Below are positions 44,993-54,282 of a DNA stretch of 64,000 nt, piece by piece (the first letter of the stretch is position 1; each line of letters begins with the position of its first letter). This stretch comes from an uncultured Muribaculaceae bacterium. GTDB taxonomy: Bacteria > Bacteroidota > Bacteroidia > Bacteroidales > Muribaculaceae. Location: NCBI GenBank assembly GCA_947628305.1, contig CANQZG010000001.1:124001-188000 (forward strand), written 5' to 3'. The translations under genes were made by a program, and so were the position numbers. The notes under the pieces are model-generated. The model was not told the DNA's origin. It made no database searches and worked only from the letters and a program-made list of their open reading frames with translations.

Positions 44993-46816
44993 TCAGCGGT
45001 CAATCCAGGTGGCGACACGGCCGTCGGCGGCGCGGTCGGCCGCCGTCTGAGAGATGACATAGAGGCCGATAGCGCGGGTCATCAGTATGTCGTCATGATA
45101 CCCGCGTTTCGCCCCATAGACCCCTGACGGCTTGCGCTCGTATGTCGCCAGTTCGTTGCAAGCCTCGTTGTCACGCTCAATCCATCCGCGTTCCCTTACC
45201 ATCTTGATTAGATGGCCTATTATCAACGGTTTGGTCGATACATTGGTGTGGAATCCATACCGGCTTTCGACCACACTGCGGGGAGTGTCGCTCCGCTCCC
45301 TGACATAGAGATTGCGATACCGCCGGGCGATACGGTCAAGGATATAGGCCGCATCGTTCTCCGACCGCTCCGTCTCTAACGTATTGCTCTCGACCACCAA
45401 CAACGCATCGTTATAGTGAGCCGACACCGCGACCGCTTTCCACGCGAGCAGGTCATGGTCGATGTGTCCGCGCCACTGCGCCACCACGACAGGGCGAGAA
45501 GTCCCAGCATCGGGATAACGAATAACCGCGATGACCGAATAATCACTCGAAACGGCACGTCCGCCCACATCCACCACGGTCACATAACCGCCTCCCGGCT
45601 CAACGTCATGCCACACTTTGAACGCAACCTCATCGGGCAACAGCGACGATATTTCGGGAATATCCTTGACTTCATGCTCCTCCCAAGGCTGCATGACCAT
45701 GAGAGGCTTGACCTCACGGCAATATTCACGCAGACGGTCAATGTCCCCCGACGAGAATATCGAGTTATCGGTCGCGACAAACGCCTCAAGCGGGGTGGCC
45801 GGATACTCGGCCTGCATCGCGAGCGGCGAGGCCGCCTCGAGGCGTTTGGCCCTGTACCAGTTGATAGCCTCAAGGGCGACACCCTTGTCAACAAGGCATC
45901 GCTCCCGCTCGTCAAGCGACCGCCTGAACGCATCAAGGTCACCAATCCCAAGGTGGTTCATCTCAATGCTGTACCACGGGATGAACACCGGGCGGAACGC
46001 ACTCTCACCGTTTACCGCCTTAAGCCACATATCATGGAAAAAGTTACCCACACCGTTGGCAGTGCTCTCAATCACAATCAACGAATACGGGACAAGCGGA
46101 ATCCCCGAGATTATCGCGCGGGCAAAATCCTCAGGCGTGCTGCTTCGGCTATCTTTCCAGAACGCCACCTCGCTAAGGTGGGCCATCGCGCAGTCAAGGC
46201 CACGCGCGCCCTCCTGGCTCTCGCTCGAGCCGAGCGTAACACGGCAGTCACGGCCTGAAATCACACGCGTGTTCGACATACGTTCGAACGGCTTGAAACC
46301 CGGGGCGTCCTCCTCATCCCAATACCGTTCAGGGTAGGCCGACAGCATCGTCGAGTACATGCCGCGTATATTGGCAGCCGTGTCCTTGACATGGGCGCAT
46401 ATCAGCGAATGCCAGTTACGGCGGTGTATTATCTGAATCCAGGCCATATACATCTGGACCAAGGTAGACCCGCCCCATTGTCTCGCTTTCAACAATATAA
46501 GCCTTATCGGCTCACCCTTCAGACGCATACCCTCCAGTTGTTCAAGCACCATGCGTTGCGGACGGTTCAATACAAAATCGACATTACGTCCCGTCAGTTT
46601 ATGCCTGATTTTGACACACCGGCATGCCCAAAACTCGAAGTCATACCTCATCCGCGCCTTTTCAAACGACACACGGCTCATCCTCGCAGTGATTTTCTCA
46701 CTATCGAGCATCGCCTGTGGCAGATACAACCGCTCTCCCTTGAACACAAACTCATTGCGCTCCCCCACCGCACCCGCACCCGTAACGGGGTCATATATAT
46801 CCTCCACCATAATCAT
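44993..46816 (-). CDS. Phage-type terminase large subunit, isolated from other phage genes
   Basis: The 607-residue protein has both terminase domains intact. ATPase: Walker A LLKARQWGGST at 108-118, Walker B ending LSEVAFW at 214-220, coupling motif ESTANGVGNFF at 250-260. RNase H-like nuclease: Asp416 in VVDVGG, Glu476 in VVESNT, and Asp575/Asp576 in GYHDDILMT. In phages such enzymes pump and cut DNA during packaging. Here no small terminase, portal, capsid, tail assembly, integrase or lysis gene is near. It overlaps the upstream 796-codon gene by ATGA, so both are translated together. GC content matches the host, suggesting long residence under selection. Confidence 0.88.
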   Translation of the reverse strand: MIMVEDIYDPVTGAGAVGERNEFVFKGERLYLPQAMLDSEKITARMSRVSFEKARMRYDFEFWACRCVKIRHKLTGRNVDFVLNRPQRMVLEQLEGMRLKGEPIRLILLKARQWGGSTLVQMYMAWIQIIHRRNWHSLICAHVKDTAANIRGMYSTMLSAYPERYWDEEDAPGFKPFERMSNTRVISGRDCRVTLGSSESQEGARGLDCAMAHLSEVAFWKDSRSSTPEDFARAIISGIPLVPYSLIVIESTANGVGNFFHDMWLKAVNGESAFRPVFIPWYSIEMNHLGIGDLDAFRRSLDERERCLVDKGVALEAINWYRAKRLEAASPLAMQAEYPATPLEAFVATDNSIFSSGDIDRLREYCREVKPLMVMQPWEEHEVKDIPEISSLLPDEVAFKVWHDVEPGGGYVTVVDVGGRAVSSDYSVIAVIRYPDAGTSRPVVVAQWRGHIDHDLLAWKAVAVSAHYNDALLVVESNTLETERSENDAAYILDRIARRYRNLYVRERSDTPRSVVESRYGFHTNVSTKPLIIGHLIKMVRERGWIERDNEACNELATYERKPSGVYGAKRGYHDDILMTRAIGLYVISQTAADRAADGRVATWIDR

Positions 46817-49203
46817 TTCTCTGTATCAAGCGTGACATAATCCATCGTTGCGTCGGCCTCGCAACGGCCTTTAACAGTAACCGTCAGCACACGGCGTGGA
46901 GGCGCGACCACACGGGCATAGACAGGATGGTTCACCTGACCCTCCACCGTCAAGGACACAAGTGGCAACGAGTGCCCGAAACCCGCGCCACCGTCCCCGC
47001 TGACCGTCAACGTGCCGTTAAACGAACTTGACGCCATTGCGAAACCCACACCCGTCAACCGTCCCGGCATCTCCTGTCTCATGCTCCATTCCACCAAAAC
47101 ATCCCCGGCTGTCTCCCTGTCATTATACAATATCCCCTCCGAGACCATATACAACATACCGCCTGTCGTCAACATTGACTTCGGTTTTATATCATCGCGG
47201 GTATAACCCCTTCCCTTATTATCGATGACCGTGACATCCCCGGCGGCGTTGACACACCATATCTCATCATGCAAGGCTGAATAGCCGATACCTATACAAC
47301 CTTTCACCCTGGCGATTCCTTTTACCTTTGAGCCTGACACGGTGACAATCAAGTCCCCTACGCTTGTCACAACCCCTTGTGGAGTGACGGCCACAGCTTG
47401 CCGTCCTCCGGGGCGACGTGGGTCGAGTAATGAAACCGACATCGCGTCCCTTGCCTTGTTGACCGACAACACCATGATTCCCTCCGGCCCGAATGTATAG
47501 AAATGACTGCGCCCGAAATCAAGCGTGGAGACACCCCTGACCGAGACCGTCAATGCGTCAATCCCCTTGGCCGAACACTCCCCGGCAATTATCGGGTTCA
47601 ACGGGTCCGACACCCGTGTGACGGCCATATATCCGGGGAAACGGTCACACACCACGCTGCCCGTAGGTATCTCCACCGTTGAATGATTGTCAGGGTCAAG
47701 GGTGACAGGTTCAAGGTCATCCGAAAGGTAATAGGCCATCGAACCGTCAACCACCGGTTGCATCGGGAAACGTCCCGACCGTGATACACCGTTTACAACC
47801 GTCCTTAACTCAACCTCCCTGACCGAGGCAAGAGGATAGGTTATCAACGGACTGAACTCCACAGGGGCATTGGCTACACCCATCTTAGCCACAACCGAGA
47901 CACCCGACTCATCACGCGTCATTGTGTACCCGCGCCACGATGATTCCTTGGCAAGACCGACAGCATACTCATTGGGAGTAAAACCTCCGAACCGTCTCGA
48001 TGTCAGGTCGCCCCACACCAGTATATCGCCATTCTTGGCGACACATCCCGCCCTGAATGAGTGAGGGGCGCAGAATCTCGTTTCCATCTCCCGGTCATGA
48101 GCGACAGACTTCGACAATCGGCGACCGACCTCCGTGACAAAGTCAGATGGACGACCCGTAAACCCCGACACGGCCATAACCGTCCCGCCATCGGCAAGTT
48201 GTGAAGGATTTATCCTCGTCACACATGTCTCAATGGAATCAAGACGGTTAAGAGCATCAACAATCCGCTGCCGTTGCATCCCGATGAGATTGGACATGCC
48301 GCATCCGGGCAAAGACACTGTCATCACAGCCGAATCACCGGAGAAATCATCAATGTGGCATTCCGAGAGACCGTTCATATCAACGGGAAGCAACATGGGT
48401 GTCATCATGACCTCGATATAGTTCACAACGTCACCGTCAATCCCTGACGGCGCACCCACCTCGACCCTGAAGCCGTCAAATGACACGGTCTTAGGCAACA
48501 CTTCATTCATCGTACCCCCAGCACCGCTCATTCCCCGCGCCACCGACAAATCTCCAAGGCCTCCCGAAAGCAACAACGGAGGCGACACAAAAAGTGTCTC
48601 GCCCGACATCCCGCACAAACGGTAACGCGCAATCACATGCCCCAGCATCATGCTCCCGGCCCGCGCCTTTGACAACGCGTCAAGATAGGCCTGCCTGTAA
48701 TCATCGCTCACTGTTGCCAGGTCATCACCGTTCAGCACATTAGACCTTGATGTGTAACTCCCGCTCAACTTATGTCCGGACATCGTCCCGTCAATACGCG
48801 CCACGGTCACTGCACGCAACGACACCCCCGGTCTAACGATATCATCCTTCAACCGCAATTTGCCATCATTCCCCCTGACGACCCGCCACATTCCGTCATT
48901 TGTCGAGATAATGACACCGTCACCCACATCCACACCGACGGCATGACCTCCCGTTATCGTACCGACCCTCTCCGTTTCACCTCCATCGCCAACCGAAGTC
49001 AACACCCCGGTAGATTCGTCATAGACCAACACGCACCCTTTGGAATCAACAACAAGCGGCACCCCCTTGACCTCGGCCATCGCAGAGACGGGCCCGACCG
49101 GTTCAAGACCCGTCCCACCGGCCTGTCCCCTCATATTGTGACACAATATGACGCCGTTTTCGGCTGTCATCCCTTCCATTTTCAACTTAACATTCTTCTT
49201 CAT
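46813..49203 (-). CDS. 796-aa virion-like protein coupled to the terminase gene
   Basis: The protein has no signal peptide, lipobox or membrane helix. It consists of repeated short beta-sheet units with VxDxxGxVxVxD turns (VVDSKGCVLVYDESTGVL, EIWCVNAAGDVTVIDNKGRG, MLYMVSEGILYND), as in a beta-propeller, and a middle part with phage-like features (CAPHSFRAGCVAKNGDILVWG). The N-terminus begins MKKNVKLKMEGMTAENG. It resembles the large propeller-type 'stabilisation' structural proteins of Bacteroidales podophages (crAss-like), but I assign this with low confidence. It is first in the operon and driven by a host-type promoter at 49229-49258. Function in the host is unknown. Confidence 0.7.
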   Translation of the reverse strand: MKKNVKLKMEGMTAENGVILCHNMRGQAGGTGLEPVGPVSAMAEVKGVPLVVDSKGCVLVYDESTGVLTSVGDGGETERVGTITGGHAVGVDVGDGVIISTNDGMWRVVRGNDGKLRLKDDIVRPGVSLRAVTVARIDGTMSGHKLSGSYTSRSNVLNGDDLATVSDDYRQAYLDALSKARAGSMMLGHVIARYRLCGMSGETLFVSPPLLLSGGLGDLSVARGMSGAGGTMNEVLPKTVSFDGFRVEVGAPSGIDGDVVNYIEVMMTPMLLPVDMNGLSECHIDDFSGDSAVMTVSLPGCGMSNLIGMQRQRIVDALNRLDSIETCVTRINPSQLADGGTVMAVSGFTGRPSDFVTEVGRRLSKSVAHDREMETRFCAPHSFRAGCVAKNGDILVWGDLTSRRFGGFTPNEYAVGLAKESSWRGYTMTRDESGVSVVAKMGVANAPVEFSPLITYPLASVREVELRTVVNGVSRSGRFPMQPVVDGSMAYYLSDDLEPVTLDPDNHSTVEIPTGSVVCDRFPGYMAVTRVSDPLNPIIAGECSAKGIDALTVSVRGVSTLDFGRSHFYTFGPEGIMVLSVNKARDAMSVSLLDPRRPGGRQAVAVTPQGVVTSVGDLIVTVSGSKVKGIARVKGCIGIGYSALHDEIWCVNAAGDVTVIDNKGRGYTRDDIKPKSMLTTGGMLYMVSEGILYNDRETAGDVLVEWSMRQEMPGRLTGVGFAMASSSFNGTLTVSGDGGAGFGHSLPLVSLTVEGQVNHPVYARVVAPPRRVLTVTVKGRCEADATMDYVTLDTEK

Positions 49204-49228
49204 GATAATTTGCCGATTATTTTTCCGG

Positions 49229-49258
49229 CAAAACTATACCCCATATCCACACTCCCAA
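49229..49258 (-). promoter_or_regulatory. Host-type promoter TTG-N19-TAGTTTTG of the phage-like cassette
   Basis: On the minus strand, TTG at 49258-49256 and TAGTTTTG at 49236-49229 with a 19-base spacer; the ATG follows 25 bases on. Confidence 0.65.
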
Positions 49259-49346
49259 TCGCCACATTCACCCATCCGAGACCTACACATACCATAAATG
49301 CCACAAAAGAATGACCCATTTATTTTTTTTAATAAGGAAATACTAT

Positions 49347-49354
49347 TAATTTTG
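49347..49354 (+). promoter_or_regulatory. -7 element TAATTTTG of the TPR gene
   Basis: It matches TAnnTTTG and lies 68 bases upstream of the ATG at 49423; no clear -33 TTG is at the expected distance. Confidence 0.45.
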
Positions 49355-49422
49355 CATTTTGAAACTGACAACTAATAAAGTCATCTAAACCATTAACGAA
49401 AAAACAAAAACAAGACATAAAA

Positions 49423-50106
49423 ATGGCAAAAGAAACCAACAACGAAACCCGTACCACAATCGATGATATCAACGATTCATTGGTCGGAATCGAGCAGAAA
49501 GTACAGAACAACAAGAAAGGAATCGCATGGGCATGCGTCGCTGTGGCCGCAGTGGTGTGCCTCGTACTAATCTATGTATATGCAATACGACAGCCAGGGA
49601 TTGCAGCCGCCAATGACGCCATAGGGCAGGCCGACATGTCAACTCTTGCAGGTAACGACTCAATCGCCCTCGCGCAATACAAGCAGGTGGCTGACGAATA
49701 CGGCTACGAAGCCGGCAACCGCGCCGCTCTGAACGCCGCAATCATCCTCTACAAGGACGGCAAATATCAGGAAGCCCTTGACTACCTCAAGAAATATGAC
49801 GGCAACGAGACAATCATCGGTGCGTCGGCACGCTCGCTTGAAGGCGACTGTTACGTCAACCTCAAGCAATATGACCAGGCCGTCAGCTGTTTTGCCGATG
49901 CAGCCAAAATCTCTGACAACAATCCCGCCTACACACCCGTGTTCCTCATGAAAGAGGCTACCGTCCTCCGCGAGATGAAAGACTACAAACGCGAGGCCGC
50001 CATCTATCAGGAAATCATCGACAACTATCCCAACTACGGCCCGTCAATCCAGGTCGACATGGAAAAATACCTCAAACGCGCACAAATCGCCGCCGGTGAG
50101 GAATAA
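49423..50106 (+). CDS. Membrane-anchored TPR protein (YfgM-like)
   Basis: The 227-residue protein has one transmembrane helix (GIAWACVAVAAVVCLVLIYVY, residues ~29-49) after a charged cytoplasmic N-terminus, then four to five tetratricopeptide repeats outside (AALNAAIILYKDGKYQEALDYL, SLEGDCYVNLKQYDQAVSCF). The plan is that of YfgM-type proteins, which associate with the SecYEG translocon and periplasmic chaperones. Partner in this organism unknown. Single-gene transcript with a terminator 16 bases after the stop. Confidence 0.85.
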   Translation: MAKETNNETRTTIDDINDSLVGIEQKVQNNKKGIAWACVAVAAVVCLVLIYVYAIRQPGIAAANDAIGQADMSTLAGNDSIALAQYKQVADEYGYEAGNRAALNAAIILYKDGKYQEALDYLKKYDGNETIIGASARSLEGDCYVNLKQYDQAVSCFADAAKISDNNPAYTPVFLMKEATVLREMKDYKREAAIYQEIIDNYPNYGPSIQVDMEKYLKRAQIAAGEE

Positions 50107-50122
50107 AAGAATTATTTATACC

Positions 50123-50163
50123 AAAAGAGAGACCTCCGGCCATGGCCGGAGGTCTCTCTTTTA
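50123..50163. terminator. Strong bidirectional terminator
   Basis: AAAAGAGAGACCTCCGGC-CATG-GCCGGAGGTCTCTCTTTT is an 18-bp perfect stem with A/T runs on both sides, between the converging TPR and ilvC genes. Confidence 0.92.
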
Positions 50164-50178
50164 TTTGCAATTATATAA

Positions 50179-51222
50179 TCAGTCATTCTCGGGACGGAGG
50201 CGACGCACAGTCACCCCGGCCTGCCACATCTCGCTGTCACGCATGTCGGCAAGTTCCTTTTCAAGTTTCACGCGATAGTCAGGACGTGAATTGGAGTCAA
50301 TCGCAATCTGCGCCTCATCACCGCGTTTTACACTGTCATACAACCGCTGCATGACAGGCTTGACGGCATCATGGAATGGCGTCATCCAGTCGAGCGCGCC
50401 ACGCTGGGCGGTCGTCGAACAGTTGGCATACATCCAGTCCATACCCTTGTCGCCAATCAACGGCATCAGCGACTGTGTCAGTTCCTCGACAGTCTCGTTA
50501 AAGGCCTCCGAGGGGGTATGACCGTTCTCACGCAACACCTCATACTGTGCCAGGAACAAACCCTGAATCGCACCCATGAGCGAACCACGCTCCCCTGTGA
50601 GGTCCGATGTCGCCTCACGTTGGAAAGTGGTCTCGAAAAGATAACCCGAGCCGATGCCTATACCGATTGCGAGCGCACGCTCAAGCGCACGTCCCGTGTA
50701 ATCCTGCTCGACAGCGTATGAAGAGTTCAGGCCACGTCCCTCAAGGAACATTGTGCGCAACGATGTCCCCGAACCTTTGGGGGCGACCATTATGACATCT
50801 ATGTCGGCAGGAGGCACGACCCCTGTACGGTCGCTCCACGTGATTGCAAATCCATGGGAAAAATACAATGCCTTCCCGGCGGTAAGGTATTGTTTTATCC
50901 GTGGCCACACTGACATCACAGCGGCATCGCTCAACAGGCACATAACGATTGTCGCGCGTTCGGCGGCCTCCTCAAGAGAGAACAATGTCTCACCGGGAAT
51001 CCATCCGTCGGCCACAGCCTTGTCGTAGGTCTTTCCCTGACGCTGGCCCACTATCACGTTAAAACCGTTATCACGCAGGTTCATACTCTGCCCGGGGCCT
51101 TGCACGCCATAACCGAGCACAGCGATTGTCTCGCCCGCAAGCACTTCGCGGGCCTTTTCAAGCGGGAATTCCTCCCGCGTCATGACGGTCTCCTCGACAC
51201 CGCCGAAATTCAATTTCGCCAT
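50179..51222 (-). CDS. ilvC: Ketol-acid reductoisomerase
   Basis: The 347-residue protein has the NADPH-binding motif VLGYGVQGPGQSMNLRDNG near residues 34-52, with Val where most enzymes have Ser, and the knotted C-terminal domain with the metal-binding SDLTGERGSLMG. It converts acetolactate to dihydroxyisovalerate in valine, leucine and isoleucine synthesis. In related genomes ilvC usually ends the ilvDBN-thioesterase operon; here two secreted-protein genes lie between, and ilvC has its own -7 box TAATTTTG at 51243-51250. Confidence 0.95.
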   Translation of the reverse strand: MAKLNFGGVEETVMTREEFPLEKAREVLAGETIAVLGYGVQGPGQSMNLRDNGFNVIVGQRQGKTYDKAVADGWIPGETLFSLEEAAERATIVMCLLSDAAVMSVWPRIKQYLTAGKALYFSHGFAITWSDRTGVVPPADIDVIMVAPKGSGTSLRTMFLEGRGLNSSYAVEQDYTGRALERALAIGIGIGSGYLFETTFQREATSDLTGERGSLMGAIQGLFLAQYEVLRENGHTPSEAFNETVEELTQSLMPLIGDKGMDWMYANCSTTAQRGALDWMTPFHDAVKPVMQRLYDSVKRGDEAQIAIDSNSRPDYRVKLEKELADMRDSEMWQAGVTVRRLRPEND

Positions 51223-51277
51223 AATTCTTAGAAATATTTTCGCAAAATTACTATTTTATACGATAATATGACAGCTT

Positions 51278-54094
51278 TTATTTGATAACTTTGACAATTT
51301 TCGCATTTCCATCGACAGCCACTTTCACAATGTAAACACCACGTGACAATCCTGACACATCCATACGGCCGGATGCGACAGTATTTATCCGACGACCGTC
51401 AAGTGTATAAATAGAAACCTCGTCAATTCCATCCATACCGTTGACAACCAACTCATCACCGTTAAAAACGACATACGGGGTATTATTATCCGATACGATG
51501 TCTACGATTCCCGATTTTGACGAGACATTGAACTCCCGGTAATACTTATCGATACCGCCGACAAGAGAATTGCCTCCTGAATTTGCCTCTACAAGAAGCA
51601 TGTATCGCCCCTCGGCGAACGCCGGACGGTAATTGAACCTGAATGTCTGCGGTTCTCCGGCGACAAACTGGACACCTGATTTCATAAACACGATTTCACC
51701 TTTTGTACCCGTGAACTGACGCACACGCATATAGAATGCCCCTCGGTAGGTCTGCAACGGGTTCACCGTTACGGCGCAAGCCACGGATTCCCCTATCGTC
51801 AGGTTTTCAGGCATGTCAAGAGAGGTCACATCAAGAAGCAGTGACGGATTCTCAACAATGCTCACGACACACTCATCGCCACCGGTCACGGGCACTTCAT
51901 GCCCCTCGGCATCAATATAATACGCCTTCAGACGATAGCTACCTGCCGACACCGGCACCGCACGCGAAAATGACATGATGAATTTCTCCCTTTTCTCACA
52001 TGAAGCCTTATCCTGTTGAATGAATACAAAATTACGTTCCGGGGCATTCACATCCTCCAGACGCAACAATACCGACAACGGCCCTGCACTGCCATAGTTA
52101 CGCATCTCCATGACCGCGGCAAGTGTCTCACATTCCTTGATTTCCTTAACACCGCCCATACCTTGCCATAGAATCGGAGATGTCAGACGCACCACCGGCC
52201 CTGACGATTCAGGATTGACGGTAACGACCGCACGTCCGACCGCCGTATCGTCAAAGAGCACATCGGGATAGGACGGGTCGTAGGCCGTAACCTCATACTC
52301 CCCGGCGGCCAATGTCCCGTCAAGCGAAATCAACAGTTCAAGCGTGGCCCGGCTTTCGTCATACACATTGACCGATGATGTCGCCACAGCCTGCACATCA
52401 GGGTCAGAGACAGATGTGAGTTTGACAGCGACCTTCGACAGCCTGACATCATCGCTTCGATTCTCGATATTCAACGTGAATACTCCGCATCCACCGACAT
52501 ACAAATCCCCGTCAACTGCGATTTTTTCAAGCAACACTACATCAGGAGCGGGTTTATGCATATCATTGACTGTAATACGCCCATCCTTAACCGAGACATC
52601 GGCATATCCGGGCATACCTATCGGATGACGCACAACCGACCATTTGTCACCACCCTGCACCTTGAATCCGAAGTTCAGACGATAATCACCGTCAGCCACG
52701 GCGGTAACACTTTTTGGAACATTTCTCAATGTCACGGCCGATGCCGATGATTTCCCGTTCTTAAAACCGGCAATCGACAGCGACTCCTCCTTGAGCACTC
52801 CGGCGACGACTCCATCCTTTACAAGAACCGCCCCGACCACACCGTTGAAATCCCGCGTGTCAAGATTCTCGATGAATGCCATCAACGTCATGTCGGTACC
52901 ATAATCCGTGCATGTGAAACGTGACGAGCCATAGAGGGACATAACATCCTCTACATCGGCCGTCCCTGCCGGTATAAACCCCGTCAATATCTCCTGCGAG
53001 ATATTATAGGCACCGCTGCCTCCACCCTCTCCAAGTTCCCCAGGATTAAGCCTGTTGATGAGAAAATATCCGTCACTACGACCATACCAACCCCAGTTGA
53101 TGTGCACGTAGTCATTGGAATCATATCCGTCACATACAAAGGCGTGGCCGCCGAGACCATCCTCGCTTGAAGCGGCATAATACACCGGGTGTCCCTCATC
53201 GAGTTCAGCCTTTATCATCCCCATCCATTCACTCGTCGTGTAATAACCGCGTGAATGCATGCGCACCGCCTTGTCATACCCGAAATAATCCCTCAATGCA
53301 CCCGGAACCATCATAGTGTACGCCCCGCTACCCCCGGCCATATAATTCATCTCCACCGCAATCCCGAAGTCTGCGGCAAGACGAGACAACGCCGTAACCT
53401 CGTTTGTAGATGGAGAGTCAGACGCAACAGCCGGCATATTGGCCCAGTCATAGGACGTGCCACCGAAATCTACTGTAATGGGATTCCCGTCAACGACATG
53501 GGTCTTGCTCCCGGTTCCTCGTTCGGGATATTTATAATACCGCATGACCTGTGTCGCGGCCGTCGCGACACACCCTGTGTAATACTTCTTTGTGACACCT
53601 CCCGTCACGTAGGCGGGACAGAGCGTATTGAACGGATAGTCCTGTCCCCACTTGATGTCACCCAACAACGGCTCCATCTTGGGCACTCCCGGAGCCGGGA
53701 GCATCGCCTCGGCAACGGATGACGAAACAGAGGCGACATAGCGCGAATATATCTTCATCAGTTCGGTCAACCCCGACGGAGCGCCATCAAGGTCAAACCG
53801 CCCCGTATCGGAATATCCGATGACCGATGCAAACGCATCGTCTCCCGCCACTATCACGAAACCGCCCCGTTGCGAGTCATTGTTAAACACATAGAAAGGT
53901 TCAACTTCACCCTTGGTTTCTCCGATTATTGACTGCGGGAGTCGCTGCGCTTTCAATTTCGTATTTCCTCCGTTACGTCCCTGAAAGAAACCGCGTGCCA
54001 CTTTCTCAGCCTCGACGCGGCTCACCGGGCGTGCACCGACCTCCGGCGACAACATCGCCGCCACGATTGACAATACTATTAATTTTCTAATCAT
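51278..54094 (-). CDS. C10-family (streptopain-like) cysteine protease with T9SS sorting tail
   Basis: The 938-residue protein has a signal peptide (1-~22), a Spi-type inhibitory propeptide (~23-130; VSRVEAEKVARGFFQGR, GGFVIVAGDDAF), then the C10 catalytic domain with Cys175 in YYTGCVATAATQVM and the His in GGHAFVCDGYDSNDYVHINWG. Several Ig-like domains follow, and a T9SS C-terminal domain (VSIYTLDGRRINTVASGR, LSRGVYIVKVAVDG). It is expected to be secreted and auto-activated at the cell surface, cleaving host or dietary proteins. It stands between the thioesterase end of the ilv operon and ilvC, preceded by a terminator hairpin at 54203-54262. Confidence 0.92.
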   Translation of the reverse strand: MIRKLIVLSIVAAMLSPEVGARPVSRVEAEKVARGFFQGRNGGNTKLKAQRLPQSIIGETKGEVEPFYVFNNDSQRGGFVIVAGDDAFASVIGYSDTGRFDLDGAPSGLTELMKIYSRYVASVSSSVAEAMLPAPGVPKMEPLLGDIKWGQDYPFNTLCPAYVTGGVTKKYYTGCVATAATQVMRYYKYPERGTGSKTHVVDGNPITVDFGGTSYDWANMPAVASDSPSTNEVTALSRLAADFGIAVEMNYMAGGSGAYTMMVPGALRDYFGYDKAVRMHSRGYYTTSEWMGMIKAELDEGHPVYYAASSEDGLGGHAFVCDGYDSNDYVHINWGWYGRSDGYFLINRLNPGELGEGGGSGAYNISQEILTGFIPAGTADVEDVMSLYGSSRFTCTDYGTDMTLMAFIENLDTRDFNGVVGAVLVKDGVVAGVLKEESLSIAGFKNGKSSASAVTLRNVPKSVTAVADGDYRLNFGFKVQGGDKWSVVRHPIGMPGYADVSVKDGRITVNDMHKPAPDVVLLEKIAVDGDLYVGGCGVFTLNIENRSDDVRLSKVAVKLTSVSDPDVQAVATSSVNVYDESRATLELLISLDGTLAAGEYEVTAYDPSYPDVLFDDTAVGRAVVTVNPESSGPVVRLTSPILWQGMGGVKEIKECETLAAVMEMRNYGSAGPLSVLLRLEDVNAPERNFVFIQQDKASCEKREKFIMSFSRAVPVSAGSYRLKAYYIDAEGHEVPVTGGDECVVSIVENPSLLLDVTSLDMPENLTIGESVACAVTVNPLQTYRGAFYMRVRQFTGTKGEIVFMKSGVQFVAGEPQTFRFNYRPAFAEGRYMLLVEANSGGNSLVGGIDKYYREFNVSSKSGIVDIVSDNNTPYVVFNGDELVVNGMDGIDEVSIYTLDGRRINTVASGRMDVSGLSRGVYIVKVAVDGNAKIVKVIK

Positions 54095-54161
54095 AATTCA
54101 TTTCGATTACCCACTCCAATATTATATATCTTATCGCATCTTGAATCGCACTCTCCGACAA

Positions 54162-54185
54162 GTACGGTCGTGGCATGCCACGGCC
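54162..54185. repeat. 24-bp palindromic repeat, copy 2
   Basis: Exact copy of 43682-43705 in the same orientation, in the gap between two T9SS genes. Confidence 0.75.
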
Positions 54186-54202
54186 AAGCCAACGATGTGC
54201 GA

Positions 54203-54262
54203 CAAAAAGGACAAAAGTATGTGCAGTGGAACATTATTCCAGCACATCCTTTTGTCCTCCTT
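54203..54262 (-). terminator. Terminator of the fibronectin-type T9SS gene
   Basis: GGACAAAAGtATGTGC (54209-54224) pairs with 54242-54257 at all but one position; read on the minus strand the stem ends in CCTTTTT. Confidence 0.65.
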
Positions 54263-54282
54263 TAGTATCTAATCAGTTAACA

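Noticed and set aside
45416..46258. 280-codon open frame on the plus strand
   Set aside because: Antisense to the terminase gene whose motifs are intact; Arg/His-rich shadow of GC-rich coding DNA.
44505..49203. Complete prophage
   Set aside because: Only a terminase and one virion-like protein are seen; no integrase, portal, capsid, tail assembly, lysis or attachment sites.
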